Counted from the first letter of the stretch, positions 35,747-45,707 are shown. The stretch: DNA of 64,000 bases from Paenibacillus tarimensis (GCF_021532315.1 NZ_JAKGAO010000015.1:88629-152628); one strand, 5' to 3'. Program-made: numbers and translations. The notes: a model not told the origin generated them from the letters alone.

Positions 35747-36601
35747 TTGAAATGGAAATCATTTATTCTCACTTGCTCTGTCATGCTTTTTATAGTGTCA
35801 TCCGCACAAGCAGCCACACCTGTATCGGTACTTATTAATGAGCGGCCCGTAGAAACAGACGTTGCCCCTTTTGTTAAAGATGGGACTACTTTTGTTCCGC
35901 TAAGAAGTATTGAACAGATTGAAGGAATTTCCGTAAAAAGCTGGAACAACAAAACAAAAACACTTGTGATTGTTGATCCTACCAAATCAATGACGTTTAG
36001 CGTAAATCAAAAACAATCGGAGTCAATGCTAATTAAAAATGGTCGTGTAATGGTTCCAATTCGATTTATTGCTGAAAACTTTAATAGTGATGTAGCCTGG
36101 GACGCTCATACAAGAACTGTCCAAGTAGCAAAAATAAGTGAACAGACGAAAGCTAATTTGAATTCAGATGATTTAACAAAATCGCGTCTTGCTGCAATTA
36201 CTATTCCGGCCATTACTACATTAAAAGAACTTACTGGAGGTCAAAGCAGCGGAGGAAGGTTTAAATTACTCTTTCCCGAGGGAGAGTCAAAAGCTTTCTT
36301 CTATATTAGTGATGGTATTGCTGGTTATTACGAAGTAAAAGGAAATGCAGCTTGGCATAAGTGGAGTGGAAAAATTGGAGGAAATAATAATAAATTCTGG
36401 GTAACAAACAGCGGCATATCAAGTGAAGTGGGACAACGGCCAAAGATCACTGACCGGTTGTTTTTCTATTATGTTTCTACGCATGCAGGGCTATCCCAGT
36501 ATGGATATATAACCACTAAGGGTAAAGAAACGGTACTTGGAAGTAAAGACATGAATAACTTAGAGGAGTTGTATCCAATTAAAGAGGAAATTAAACGATA
36601 G
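35747..36601 (+). CDS. secreted protein with copper amine oxidase N-terminal-like domain
   Basis: 284 residues. A signal peptide (1-22, ending AQA) is followed by the repeat-like copper amine oxidase N domain (about 25-130: VLINERPVETDVAPFVKDGT, FVPLRSI, then MLIKNGRVMVPIRFIAENF and VAWD). This domain is common in Paenibacillaceae wall or secreted proteins and does not imply oxidase activity. The remaining 150 residues are not recognised. TTG 35747 is the start, with AAGGAGG 8 nt upstream. AT-rich like the preceding isochorismatase gene. Confidence 0.82.
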   Translation: MKWKSFILTCSVMLFIVSSAQAATPVSVLINERPVETDVAPFVKDGTTFVPLRSIEQIEGISVKSWNNKTKTLVIVDPTKSMTFSVNQKQSESMLIKNGRVMVPIRFIAENFNSDVAWDAHTRTVQVAKISEQTKANLNSDDLTKSRLAAITIPAITTLKELTGGQSSGGRFKLLFPEGESKAFFYISDGIAGYYEVKGNAAWHKWSGKIGGNNNKFWVTNSGISSEVGQRPKITDRLFFYYVSTHAGLSQYGYITTKGKETVLGSKDMNNLEELYPIKEEIKR

Positions 36602-36619
36602 TCTAATGGAAGAGGGTTA

Positions 36620-37155
36620 GTGAACGTGACCTTTGAGCTTTGGATTTCATTCGTTATCGCTTCCCTGCTTATTATTGCGACACCTGGTCCGGTCGTCACA
36701 CTGTTAGTCACCACGAGTATCAGCCGGGGCAAAAGCGCTGCATTCTCCATGATTCCCGGTACATTTCTGGGAGACTTAACATCCATGCTGCTGTCGTTAG
36801 CAGGTGTGGGCGCGCTGCTGCTTGCCTCTCCTCCCCTCTTTAACCTTCTCAAATGGCTTGGAGCAGCGTATCTTGTTTACCTCGGTATAGGGTGACGATC
36901 TTGAATCCAAAGAGCTTCCTGTTCTATGTAGCGTTCATGCCGCAGTTTGTAAGTAAAGATGAAGCATACCTGCCTCAGATCCTGCTGCTCGGAGCGACCT
37001 TTCTCGCCTTGGGAATTATGAATGACATTACCTATACGGTCCTCGCCGATAAAGTCGCCCGATTCCTGAACAACCAAGCGCAGAAGTGGGTCCACCGGAT
37101 CGGGGCGCTGAATTTGATGGTCACCGGCGTTATTATTATTATGCTGAAGAGCTGA
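36620..37155 (+). pseudogene. LysE/RhtB-family amino-acid exporter, broken
   Basis: The first part (GTG 36620) reads FVIASLLIIATPGPVVTLLV ... LLKWLGAAYLVYLGIG and stops at 36893-36895. This is the normal first half of a LysE exporter of about 205 residues. In the next frame VTILNPKSFLFYVAFMPQF ... ALNLMVTGVIIIMLKS gives the normal second half to 37155. Between YLVYLGI and VTILNPKS the family has about 35-40 residues of loop that are absent here, so a short deletion with frame loss is the simplest reading. Without repair the protein lacks half its helices. Confidence 0.78.
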
Positions 37156-37260
37156 AGAATGAGTGTGGAGGGGCAACAAGTTCGAAACCGGTTATTCCTC
37201 TTTCGAGACGGGGTCGGGATACAACACTTCGGGATCATCTCTTTACAAGGGGTTGACTAA

Positions 37261-37419
37261 ATGAAGAAAATGATACAGTGGCTGTACAGCGAGTACTTGC
37301 TTATACCGAGGGCGCTTCGCTTACTTATTCTATGGGGATGGATCGGCCTGTTTATATTCTGCATCTACAGATTTGGCTGGGGTATCCCTTTTATAATGAT
37401 GGCTAATTATTTTATTTAG
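37261..37419 (+). CDS. small membrane protein, unknown (52 residues)
   Basis: MKKMIQWLYSEYLLIPRALR is followed by a strongly hydrophobic helix (LLILWGWIGLFIFCIY) and a short GIPFIMMANYFI end. ACAAGGGG lies 7-9 nt before ATG. A strong hairpin follows its stop by 3 nt, which supports it as a transcribed gene. Family unknown. Confidence 0.5.
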   Translation: MKKMIQWLYSEYLLIPRALRLLILWGWIGLFIFCIYRFGWGIPFIMMANYFI

Positions 37420-37421
37420 AA

Positions 37422-37478
37422 AAAGGGGACGCTCCGATTATCATCCGCATTCGGGTGATAACATGGAACGTCCCCTTC
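37422..37478. terminator. large bidirectional terminator
   Basis: AAGGGGACG-CTCC pairs with GGA-ACGTCCCCTT, and the inner ATTATCATCC pairs with GGGTGATAAC. It lies between the 52-residue gene and the converging chemoreceptor gene and serves both. Confidence 0.85.
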
Positions 37479-37521
37479 CCTGCACCAGTCACTAGCCCGT
37501 GCAGTACATCATCGAGAGTTC

Positions 37522-38391
37522 TTACTGGCCGTCTTCTTCCGTATATAGTGATGCCTCGGCAAGCTGCGCCAGTTCCTGTGCTTTACTGCTTATCTCCTGG
37601 ATTGTGGCGGAGAATTCATGAATGGATCCGGACTGGGTATCAGCCAGAGTATGAATGTCAGTAAAAGCATGATTTAAACGCTGCAGCAGTTCCTGAATAT
37701 TCTTGGTGATCCCATTAATCTGATCCACATTCTCCTTCGAGCTGGTTGCCAGTTTGCGAATTTCATCCGCAACCACGGAGAACCCTCTCCCCACTTCACC
37801 CGCTCTTGCTGCTTCTATAGCCGCATTCAGTCCAAGCAGATTACTTTGATCGGAAATTTCTTTAACCACGCTGGAAATTTTGCCGATCTGCTGTGCGCTG
37901 ACACTGACATTTTTCACTTGGCTTGTTACTTCGGTAACGCGACCCGTCAGCTCCGACACCGATTGATTAATGTCTTCAATAGAGGCTGCGGTTTGCTCGA
38001 CAATCGCGGAGAAGCTCTCGGCCATCTCAAACAGCTTATTCGCCTTCTCCAGACTGGTACCCATACCTACGCCGCCGATGACTCTGCCCTCTTCATCGTG
38101 GAGCGGGATTGCGCGGGCAGCAAGCGGGAAGCCAAACAGCTCTTTCGGCACAACTGCCGATATAGCCGTATTGTTACGAATCGCATTCGTAACAATGTCC
38201 CCTTCCATCAGCGGGTCACCCGGGGAAACATTCAACGAGAAGGTTTTGCCTGGAATATTGATAATCAGCTTCTCCGTATCATAGATGCCGATTGTAATAT
38301 CGTCTTGAACGAGTCTATTCAGCAGCGGAGCCACCTTAACAAACGCGCTTAACAGCTCATGTTCTTTCTTTACTTCTGTCACATTATCCAC
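37522..38391 (-). CDS. yfmS: soluble methyl-accepting chemotaxis-type receptor (YfmS-like)
   Basis: 289 residues without membrane helices. The N-terminal part (about 1-115: LVQDDITIGIYDTEKLIINI ... IGGVGMGTSLEKAN) is a PAS/Cache-like sensor. The rest is a short chemoreceptor signalling coiled coil with the hairpin tip EISDQSNLLGLNAAIEAARA that contacts CheA and CheW. GTG 38391 follows GAGGTGAG and lies 18 nt after the aldehyde dehydrogenase stop. The same gene pair, yfmT-yfmS, is found in Bacillus subtilis, which supports a functional link between the enzyme and this cytoplasmic receptor. Confidence 0.82.
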   Translation of the reverse strand: MDNVTEVKKEHELLSAFVKVAPLLNRLVQDDITIGIYDTEKLIINIPGKTFSLNVSPGDPLMEGDIVTNAIRNNTAISAVVPKELFGFPLAARAIPLHDEEGRVIGGVGMGTSLEKANKLFEMAESFSAIVEQTAASIEDINQSVSELTGRVTEVTSQVKNVSVSAQQIGKISSVVKEISDQSNLLGLNAAIEAARAGEVGRGFSVVADEIRKLATSSKENVDQINGITKNIQELLQRLNHAFTDIHTLADTQSGSIHEFSATIQEISSKAQELAQLAEASLYTEEDGQ

Positions 38392-38409
38392 GCTCTCTCA
38401 CCTCAACCC

Positions 38410-39864
38410 TTAATAAGGGAATCTTCTCTGGCCGTAATTAACCGAAATCCACTTCAATGTCGTAAATTCATCCAGACTCCATTCACCGTTCAAACGGCCT
38501 AGACCGGACTGCTTCTCGCCGCCAAATGCCACAATCGGCTCATCATTAATCGTAACATCGTTCACATGGATCATACCCGTTTGCACCTTTTTGGCCATCT
38601 CTACCCCACGCTCGAGATTAGCAGTATGAATAGCACCGCTTAATCCAAAACGGGTATCGTTAGCAATCTCGATTGCTTCCTCTTCGGTCTCGAATGGAAT
38701 GATACATACCACCGGGCCAAACAGCTCCTCTTGGGCTACAATCATATCCGGCTTAACGTTCACTAGAACAGTAGGCTCTACCATTCTTCCCGTAATCTTG
38801 CCCTGCACGAGAGGTACCGCGCCCTGCTCTATCCCCTGCGCAATCAGCGTTTGCAGCGTTTCTGCCTGACGGTTGTTAATAACCGGACCGATGATGGTCT
38901 GCGGATCACTTGGATCACCTGTCGTAAGAGAAGCAACCTTCTCGGCATACTTCTTAATGAATTCCTGATATACCGGCTTCTGGACAAGAATCCGGTTCGC
39001 GGACATACAAATTTGACCTTGATGCGTGAATCTGCTGAAGGTTGCCGCTTGGACCGCATAGTCGATATCCGCATCCTCCAGGATGATGAACGCGCTGTTC
39101 CCGCCCAGCTCCAGCAGCGGCTTCTTGAAGTTCCTGACCGCTACTTGTCCAATGTAGCTTCCGACCTTGGTAGATCCGGTGAATGAGATGATTCTCGGAA
39201 TCGGGTGCTCGACAAAGGCATCGCCAATCTCCTTAATGTCGGTCACCACAACGTTCAACAGACCCTTCGGCACGCCCGCTTCTTCAAAAATCTTGCCGAT
39301 CAGAGTTCCGCCTGTGATTGGCGAATCTTCATGTGGCTTCAATACAACGCCATTACCAGCACCGAGCGCTGGAGCTACGGACTTCATGGACAAGAAGAAC
39401 GGGAAGTTAAACGGACTGATTACCCCTACGACACCTGCTGGAATCCGGTACAGCCGGTTCTCCTTGCCATCCTCTGTGGACGGCAGTATCTTACCTTCCA
39501 TTCTAAGCGGGAAAGTAGCCGCTTCCTTGATCATATTTTTCACTAGACCGATTTCGAACGCCGCCTTCAGGCGTGTGCCGCCAAGCTCCTGAACGATAAT
39601 GGAAGCAATCTCTTCCTCGTGCGCTTCAATATATTTAACGGCATTCTCAATAACGTCTCGTTTCGTGTACGGGTTTACCTTATCCCATTCCAGCTTGGCC
39701 TTATATGCGGATTGGTACGCATGGTCAATATCCTCAACATTTGCTATCCGGAAGGTGGTAATAACATCATCGTTGTACGGATTAATGTCAGACAGTGTTT
39801 TGTCGCTCCGGCCGTCTCTCCATTCACCATCTATAAACTGTTTCCCCAACTGTGTGTAATCCAT
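38410..39864 (-). CDS. yfmT: aldehyde dehydrogenase (YfmT-like, vanillin/benzaldehyde type)
   Basis: 484 residues, the length of Bacillus YfmT (485). NAD(P)+-dependent oxidation of an aldehyde to its acid. FTGSTKVGSYI is the nucleotide-binding turn, LELGGNSAF carries the general-base Glu and GQICMSANRI the catalytic Cys (about residue 285). ISPFNFPFFLSMKSVAPAL is the N-terminal family signature. ATG follows TTGGAGGC. It is the first gene of a two-gene unit with the soluble chemoreceptor. An aromatic aldehyde is suggested by the YfmT likeness and the nearby esterase but is not shown by sequence. Confidence 0.85.
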   Translation of the reverse strand: MDYTQLGKQFIDGEWRDGRSDKTLSDINPYNDDVITTFRIANVEDIDHAYQSAYKAKLEWDKVNPYTKRDVIENAVKYIEAHEEEIASIIVQELGGTRLKAAFEIGLVKNMIKEAATFPLRMEGKILPSTEDGKENRLYRIPAGVVGVISPFNFPFFLSMKSVAPALGAGNGVVLKPHEDSPITGGTLIGKIFEEAGVPKGLLNVVVTDIKEIGDAFVEHPIPRIISFTGSTKVGSYIGQVAVRNFKKPLLELGGNSAFIILEDADIDYAVQAATFSRFTHQGQICMSANRILVQKPVYQEFIKKYAEKVASLTTGDPSDPQTIIGPVINNRQAETLQTLIAQGIEQGAVPLVQGKITGRMVEPTVLVNVKPDMIVAQEELFGPVVCIIPFETEEEAIEIANDTRFGLSGAIHTANLERGVEMAKKVQTGMIHVNDVTINDEPIVAFGGEKQSGLGRLNGEWSLDEFTTLKWISVNYGQRRFPY

Positions 39865-40008
39865 ATTGTGCCTCCAAAGATATAATAATTACCAGCTATT
39901 ATATGGTTATCGGCATTCTCCGGAAAATATTGAGCCGTCACATCATTTTACTCATATTGTACAAATCACATAACGACTGTTATTCCTTTTGCATCTTTAA
40001 TAGTAAAA

Positions 40009-40037
40009 AAAAGACTGCGAAGTCCACTTCGCAGTCT
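40009..40037 (-). terminator. terminator of the secreted esterase gene, with a second hairpin
   Basis: GACTGCGAAGT and ACTTCGCAGTC form a perfect 11-bp stem with a 2-nt gap, followed on the minus strand by eight T. A second stem GATCGCC/GGCGATC lies closer to the gene at 40054-40071. Confidence 0.92.
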
Positions 40038-40074
40038 CAATTAACAGAGGCCTGATCGCCTGCTGGCGATCCGA

Positions 40075-41031
40075 TTAATTGTTTCTTTTATTTTCTTTGT
40101 ACAGGAAGTTCACCGTGCGCTTAACTGCATGCTCCAAAGGCTCTCCGGAGTATACATGCTCGCCGCCCTTGATGACAACAAGCTTCGAGTCCTTGCCGTA
40201 AACTTCATCATATCTCTCGGAGTAGCTCATAGGCACTACTACGTCTTGATCGCCATGTACAACCAGTACAGGACCTTCATATTGTGCCGAAATACCGTAG
40301 ATGTCCAGGCCGATGGCATCCTCGAACCATTGCTTGCCGAAGGTAAATGCTCCGCCAAAGATCGGAATTTCGTTCGGAATGTTGTTCAGGTCTACTGTCG
40401 TGCCAAGCAGGTTGCCGCTCTCTGCGTGATCAACCAATACAGCTGCAGCGGACCACAGTGCTACACTGTGAATTTCGCCCGCTCTCTCTCCAGCTGCCAG
40501 GCTCGTTGCTGCTCCGCCCATGCTGTAGCCAACCAGATTAATTTTGTCCACATCGGTATATTTCTGTGCTTTTACAAAGTCAATAACAGCACTCAGGTCT
40601 TCTTTTTCTGTTTTGATCGTGTTGTTAATCAGTGTTCCGCCGCTTTCTCCGTAGCCGTTAAAGTCAAAACGTACTGTTACAAAACCTTTCTTCTGCAGAG
40701 CATCCGTAAGCGCTGTGAACATTCCCTGCTGATTGCGGTCGCCAAGCACACCGTGCGAAAGAATAACGACCGGATATTTGTTCCCCTCTTGATAAGAATT
40801 AGGCAGGCGCACCGATCCGCGCAGTGTCACGCCATTAGAGCCCGGGTATTCAAATGCAATATCGCCTTCAACAAGCAGCGAGCTCCCTTTTTTCTCGGCG
40901 ATCGCATCATAAGAGCTTTCCTGTGCGTACGCCACTGTGGTTGGGAAGCTGCCAGTGGTCTGGCTTGCCAAATTCCCGAATCCTGCGAAGGCCAGTACAG
41001 CAGCCATCGATACCAATACTTTCTTAGACAT
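40075..41031 (-). CDS. secreted alpha/beta hydrolase, possible feruloyl/cinnamoyl esterase
   Basis: 318 residues. A signal peptide (1-36, ending VAYA) is followed by an alpha/beta hydrolase. The nucleophile elbow is GYSMGG, the acid lies in HGDQDVVVP and the His in KGGEHVY. ILSHGVLGDRNQQG is the oxyanion region. The inserted lid and the overall pattern (VTLRGSVRLPNSYQEGNKYP, FDFNGYGESGG) resemble bacterial cinnamoyl/feruloyl esterases. Such an enzyme would free ferulate from plant wall polymers, which would suit the nearby vanillin-type dehydrogenase, but this link is inference. ATG follows TAGGAGG. Confidence 0.82.
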   Translation of the reverse strand: MSKKVLVSMAAVLAFAGFGNLASQTTGSFPTTVAYAQESSYDAIAEKKGSSLLVEGDIAFEYPGSNGVTLRGSVRLPNSYQEGNKYPVVILSHGVLGDRNQQGMFTALTDALQKKGFVTVRFDFNGYGESGGTLINNTIKTEKEDLSAVIDFVKAQKYTDVDKINLVGYSMGGAATSLAAGERAGEIHSVALWSAAAVLVDHAESGNLLGTTVDLNNIPNEIPIFGGAFTFGKQWFEDAIGLDIYGISAQYEGPVLVVHGDQDVVVPMSYSERYDEVYGKDSKLVVIKGGEHVYSGEPLEHAVKRTVNFLYKENKRNN

Positions 41032-41192
41032 GGTTCTTTCCTCCTAGGTATATATCTCTATGTAATCCTGTCTATTCAGGATTTACCCCCTCTGTCTGAG
41101 CGGGTCCCTAGTCATTGTAGCAAATACCACATCCAAAGTAAGGTCTATTCTTAGCCAAAATCAGGTCAATTCTTGACCACTTGACATTTTTC

Positions 41193-42080
41193 TTACAAAC
41201 CTCTTGTCAAATTTGGTACTTTAGACTTACGATATTGATCTGGAGTCATCGCGTACATAGCCTTAAATACCCGGTTAAAGGACTTCACATTCGGAAATCC
41301 ATTGTCGTAGGCAATCTGGGTAACCGGATGGTCAGTCATAACCAGGTCACGATGGCCATTCTCGAGCCGGATCGCATGTATATATTGAAGTATTGTCATC
41401 CCGATCTGCTTGCGGAAAAATCGGCACAGGTATTCCGCGGTAAATCCAAATTGACTGGCGAGGAGGGCAATAGGCAGCTGTTGTTTGTAGTTAACCTTGA
41501 TGAAATCGGTGATCTCTGTTAACAAACTCAAGTGCTTTTGAGATTTAATAGCCCCTGCATGGCTCTTCTCCACTGCAAAATCTCCCAGCAGCATGTATAT
41601 GAGCTCGTAGGACAACCCTCTCATCCGGATCGGAGCCAGCGGATCGCGGTCACGATCCCGATACACCGCTATGATGGTATCCAGCGTCTCCCGCAGCTTG
41701 GCCATCCTGGACAGCTGCTGCGCGTCAGTCTCAATACTGGATATGCATTGGAATCGAATACGATCCATATCGGGGAAGTTATTTTTCAGAAACTCATACG
41801 AAATAATGACCGTTAGCGCCGAACCGTCTTCTTCAGGGTCAACCGTAAAGGAGTGCACATCATTAGAATTAATGACAACAATATCACCCTCGCGAGATGT
41901 ATAACTTGTCCCTTCTATGTAGATTGTTTCGATTGATCCTGTAAGGACGTAAGAAATTTCTACGCTTTCATGCCAATGTCTCGGAATGAACCGCGTTGTG
42001 TCATCTACAGGATGCAGAATAATTTTTATTGGCAAATCGTTATCGAATGTTAGGAACTCATACTCCATTAGATCTTTCAC
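41193..42080 (-). CDS. AraC-family transcriptional regulator
   Basis: 295 residues. The N-terminal cupin (PRHWHESVEISYVLTGSIET ... GDIVVINSNDVHSF) binds an effector. The C-terminal AraC domain has LLASQFGFTAEYLCRFFRKQ and QIAYDNGFPNVKSFNRVFKA. It lies 160 nt upstream of the secreted esterase on the same strand and may control it or the yfmTS pair. GTG 42080 is chosen as start because GGAAGGGA lies 5 nt before it; an in-frame ATG five codons later lacks such a site, and a longer in-frame version has no ribosome site. Confidence 0.87.
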   Translation of the reverse strand: MKDLMEYEFLTFDNDLPIKIILHPVDDTTRFIPRHWHESVEISYVLTGSIETIYIEGTSYTSREGDIVVINSNDVHSFTVDPEEDGSALTVIISYEFLKNNFPDMDRIRFQCISSIETDAQQLSRMAKLRETLDTIIAVYRDRDRDPLAPIRMRGLSYELIYMLLGDFAVEKSHAGAIKSQKHLSLLTEITDFIKVNYKQQLPIALLASQFGFTAEYLCRFFRKQIGMTILQYIHAIRLENGHRDLVMTDHPVTQIAYDNGFPNVKSFNRVFKAMYAMTPDQYRKSKVPNLTRGL

Positions 42081-42295
42081 GCTTTCCCTTCCTGCAATGT
42101 GGAGAGTAAGAAACGCAATACTCTTATTAATGGAATATCGGATGATTCTGCTTTTTTCAGCATACATGAAAAGTTTTTGCATAATTTTCTGTAATAAAAT
42201 TTAGATCTAAAAAAATGGCGAAATTTGCCGAAATAGATCAACAGGCCCGCAAATACTATACAGAACGGAAGACTCAAGGAGGAAGAGAGAGAAAC

Positions 42296-44383
42296 ATGAG
42301 CACAAAGAACAAGAAGACAGCAGGAGTCAAGAAAAGGCCGTCTGCCAAAGAGACCCTACTTAAATTCTGGGGAGCAAGCAAGCATTCCCTCCGGCAATTC
42401 CGGACACTGCTGATTGCAGCCTTTCTCGTTGTACTTCTGATACCAAGCCTGTCGATCGGTTATTTTTCCTATAACAGCGCCAAGAATGAGGTCAAAGACA
42501 AGATAACGAACGGGATTGTATCCAATGTAGCGCTCGTCCGCAGTACACTCAACATGCATATGACTAATGCCATGAACAATCTGGAGGTGCTGGCCACCGA
42601 CTTGAGCTCCGAGGAAGCAAGCAGCCTTGAGATTCAGCAGCGTCTGGATCAATATGCAGCCTCACATCCCGAGCTGAGTGAAGTCATCCTGACCGCCGGG
42701 AACGGAGAATATATTACCTCCCCTCAGGTTGAAGCCGCCGATTTCAATCCGCTGGAGGCCGATTGGTATAAGAAGGCAGTTTCCAGCCCAGGCAAGGTAT
42801 CCCTTGCGGAAACAAGTGCACCTTCTCTTGCAGGTCCGCTTGTATTCAACATCTCCAGAACACTTGAGGATGGCACCAGTGTCCTGAACTTCAGCTTGAG
42901 CATGGAGAAAATGGCGGAGCTGGTGAAGCACGTGAAGATCGGCGATCAAGGCGCCTTATTCGTAACGGACGCGCAGCATAAGGTGGTAACCGGAGCCGGG
43001 CCTGTATTCGAAATGGGTATCCTTCCAGCTGGAGCCCCTTATGAAGCCAGCGGCGAACCCGATCCATCCTTCGTCCCACCTGATGAGAAGTACAGCGATA
43101 TTTCGAGAATATCACTGACTGCAATCGGATTAGTAATGGACGGCTACAACACGGTAGAGCCCACTACAGGCTGGAATATTTTCGCGTCATTATCTGTCGG
43201 TGACTACGAAACCGCCTCTAAACCAATTATGCAGACCACGTTATGGGTCATTGCGGCGTCCAGCATTCTGGTTGGCATTCTAATCGCCGTCGTTATTCTT
43301 ATCTTTACGCGTCCTTTGAAAAAGCTGCAGCAAGGGATGAATGACATTCGCAGCGGCAACCTGTCCCGTAAGGTACACCTGAAGGGCAAGAACGAATTCG
43401 CCATGCTTGCAGACGGCTTCAACGATATGACCGAATCACTGCGGACAATGGTTTCGGAGCTGAACGAAGCCTCTTCCAAGCTGGCCATCTCATCCGACAC
43501 GATTAAAGAAAGCACCGAACAGACAGCCGAGACCCTGCAGCATGTTTCCGAAATCGTTCAAGAAACAGCGGAAACCGCGAATGCAGGAGCAGAGGCTTCC
43601 AATCAGGCATCCGATGTCGTCGAGGAAATGGCCAAAGGCGTTATGTCGATTGCTGAATCGGCTAATACCATTGTGAACTCTGCCGAACAGACCGAACAGC
43701 ATGTCGAGAAGGGCAGCCAGACGATCCAGAACGTCAGCAGCCAGATGAACCGGATTCTCGAGGCCGTATCCGAATCGACTGAGATTGTTGAGCAGCTGGC
43801 TCAGCTGTCCGGTGAGGCAAGAAAGATGAATGATGCCATCGCGGACATTGCCAATCAGACGAATCTGCTGGCACTGAATGCGGCAATCGAAGCTTCACGT
43901 GCCGGTGAGCAAGGCCGCGGCTTCGCTGTCGTAGCCGGAGAGGTACGCAAGCTGTCCGAGCAATCCAAGCAGACAGCTGATAGCATCGGAGCAACCATTG
44001 AGAAGATGAACGCCCTGATTGTACGCTCCAATGAGATGATGAACGGTAATGTTAAGAGCCAGGTGAACGAAGGACTGCGCATTAGCGGTGAAGCGGCATC
44101 TGTCTTCTCCAGCATTAAGCAGTCCGCTAATTCCATTAACGAGCAGATCCAGGATATCTCCGCTGTAGCCGAGCAGATTACGGCAGGAACGGAAGAGGCT
44201 TCCGCATCCGTGCAGGAGCTGTCCCGTATCTCCGACCAATCCGCCAGCGGCGCGCATTCAACCTCAGCTTCGGTTGAGGAGCAGCTTGCTTCTATCCAGG
44301 AAATCGCCCATGCTTCAAGCGAACTGTCGTTAATGGCCGGGAAGCTGCAGGAGCTGGTGAAACGCTTTAAGATTAATGAGTAA
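42296..44383 (+). CDS. transmembrane methyl-accepting chemotaxis protein
   Basis: 695 residues. After a basic N-terminus, helix 1 ([20 protein letters not shown]) leads to an extracellular dCache-like sensor (about 65-300), helix 2 ([20 protein letters not shown]), a HAMP domain ([20 protein letters not shown]) and the cytoplasmic signalling coiled coil with tip [20 protein letters not shown]. It detects an unknown ligand and steers CheA. ATG 42296 follows AAGGAGGAAGAGAG; an upstream in-frame ATG at 42215 would add an unlikely polar tail. Divergent from the AraC gene; a strong terminator follows. Confidence 0.93.
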   Translation: MSTKNKKTAGVKKRPSAKETLLKFWGASKHSLRQFRTLLIAAFLVVLLIPSLSIGYFSYNSAKNEVKDKITNGIVSNVALVRSTLNMHMTNAMNNLEVLATDLSSEEASSLEIQQRLDQYAASHPELSEVILTAGNGEYITSPQVEAADFNPLEADWYKKAVSSPGKVSLAETSAPSLAGPLVFNISRTLEDGTSVLNFSLSMEKMAELVKHVKIGDQGALFVTDAQHKVVTGAGPVFEMGILPAGAPYEASGEPDPSFVPPDEKYSDISRISLTAIGLVMDGYNTVEPTTGWNIFASLSVGDYETASKPIMQTTLWVIAASSILVGILIAVVILIFTRPLKKLQQGMNDIRSGNLSRKVHLKGKNEFAMLADGFNDMTESLRTMVSELNEASSKLAISSDTIKESTEQTAETLQHVSEIVQETAETANAGAEASNQASDVVEEMAKGVMSIAESANTIVNSAEQTEQHVEKGSQTIQNVSSQMNRILEAVSESTEIVEQLAQLSGEARKMNDAIADIANQTNLLALNAAIEASRAGEQGRGFAVVAGEVRKLSEQSKQTADSIGATIEKMNALIVRSNEMMNGNVKSQVNEGLRISGEAASVFSSIKQSANSINEQIQDISAVAEQITAGTEEASASVQELSRISDQSASGAHSTSASVEEQLASIQEIAHASSELSLMAGKLQELVKRFKINE

Positions 44384-44407
44384 TTATATTAGGATAATTG
44401 AAAAAAA

Positions 44408-44442
44408 CCAACAGCCCTGTTCATCCGATGAACGGGGCTGTT
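44408..44442 (+). terminator. terminator after the chemoreceptor gene
   Basis: CAACAGCCCTGTTCATC and GATGAACGGGGCTGTTG form a 16-bp stem with one G-T pair, with AAAAAA upstream and a short T-poor exit. Confidence 0.8.
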
Positions 44443-44507
44443 GTGCGTATGTGCGGGAGACGGCGAATGAAATCACGGCTCCCGCTTATTTGAAATAAGG
44501 AACGAAA

Positions 44508-45413
44508 TTAGAAGTTCGTCGCGATTATTTTTGACGCGTGGTCGCTTGTAATAAAGTCCATGACGGAAATGCCGAAGCGGCCCTTCGTGCTGGCGGAGAA
44601 GAATTGGCTTACCTTCGGGTTGATCTCATTGCTGATTGCCCGAATGTTCGGAATGCCGAACAAGCCCGGGCTGTAGCCGCTGGTAAAGTTGATATACAAC
44701 CGGGACGGATTCGATGTGCTGGCTTCGTTGTACATGCTCTGGATATCGGTCCACTTCTTGTTCCGGTCCGTAACCTTATAATAATCTTGAACCTTCAAAG
44801 CGGCGGCATTCTGAATCGTAAAGGTGGTGTTCTCCTGCCAGGAGGTAGCATTGATGCCCTTCGGAAGCTGGGCCGCACCGAACCGGCGCAACAGCACGAT
44901 CTTCCCTCTAGCTTCACCAAGCGTAGGAATGCGGTCCGTCAGCAGCCATTTGTCCCGGTTCTTATTGACGTACCAGTTAAACGTCTCTTCATAAGAACGC
45001 GTGTTGTCTGCAGGCGTGTGTTCTTCCTTCACGCTCATGATGACAGTCTCCGACGGATTGGCGTTCAGGAACGAAATCACCGCATTTAATACATCATCAA
45101 AGTTCTGGTTCTGATACACCGCACCATGATGAATAGGGAAAGCGTCCTTGTAATGTCTCGTCCGGATATCAAGATAACGTACACCGATGGACAGCTGCTG
45201 CGCAATTGTCAGCTCCTGCGTCTTGGCCGTGCCGGAGATAGGCTCGTATAGCGCACCGGAATCATGTGTTCCGGGGATCGAGAGTGCAGCCAGAGACACG
45301 CTGTCTTTAACCGAACCCATCCAATTGGTGCTGCTGTAAGCAAGAGCAGTGCCTGCAAAGGACGATACAACCATTGTAACCGCAGCGACTAGCAAGAAGG
45401 CTTTTTTGAACAA
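44508..45413 (-). CDS. secreted phosphatidylinositol-specific phospholipase C
   Basis: 301 residues. A signal peptide (1-25, ending ALA) is followed by a PLC X-box barrel. The catalytic pair is H50 (SIPGTHDSG) and H96 (FPIHHGAVY), with D82 and R84 in RYLDIRTR. SETVIMSVKEEH is the usual strand after them, and the C-terminal Trp/Tyr-rich part resembles Bacillus cereus PI-PLC. It cleaves phosphatidylinositol or GPI anchors of eukaryotic membranes and could act on plant or fungal hosts. TTG 45413 is the start, after GTGGGAG. Confidence 0.91.
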   Translation of the reverse strand: MFKKAFLLVAAVTMVVSSFAGTALAYSSTNWMGSVKDSVSLAALSIPGTHDSGALYEPISGTAKTQELTIAQQLSIGVRYLDIRTRHYKDAFPIHHGAVYQNQNFDDVLNAVISFLNANPSETVIMSVKEEHTPADNTRSYEETFNWYVNKNRDKWLLTDRIPTLGEARGKIVLLRRFGAAQLPKGINATSWQENTTFTIQNAAALKVQDYYKVTDRNKKWTDIQSMYNEASTSNPSRLYINFTSGYSPGLFGIPNIRAISNEINPKVSQFFSASTKGRFGISVMDFITSDHASKIIATNF

Positions 45414-45635
45414 CTCAAACTCCCACCTTACCCTAGTAAATTTATGTTAATCAAGTGGCGCCAGCTTGATGAACATCGGCATTTGAGGAATGCACAGCGA
45501 TAAGCGGGTTCAATTATTCCTTTTCATTTCGTTGCTGCTCGTCCATCGCCGTCCTTAATCTACCAATGGTATGTTAGTGAAGCGTCAACGACAGGTTAGG
45601 TTTTTATGAATGACGAGACAAAAATAATATCTGCA

Positions 45636-45686
45636 TTGACTTCCATTATAATCCATGTATAATCAAGCATAGAATGAACGTTCATT
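45636..45686 (+). promoter_or_regulatory. sigma-A promoter and TetR-type operator
   Basis: TTGACT (45636) and TATAAT (45658) are 16 nt apart. AATGAACGTTCATT (45673-45686), a perfect 14-nt palindrome, overlaps the expected transcription start. The place and symmetry fit autorepression by the TetR-family protein encoded 22 nt downstream. Confidence 0.75.
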
Positions 45687-45707
45687 TTATGCTTGAGGAG
45701 GGATCAT

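Noticed and set aside
40054..40071. GATCGCC-TGCT-GGCGATC hairpin as a separate terminator
   Set aside because: No T run next to it; the stronger terminator with eight T lies just beyond, so it was listed only as an accessory hairpin.
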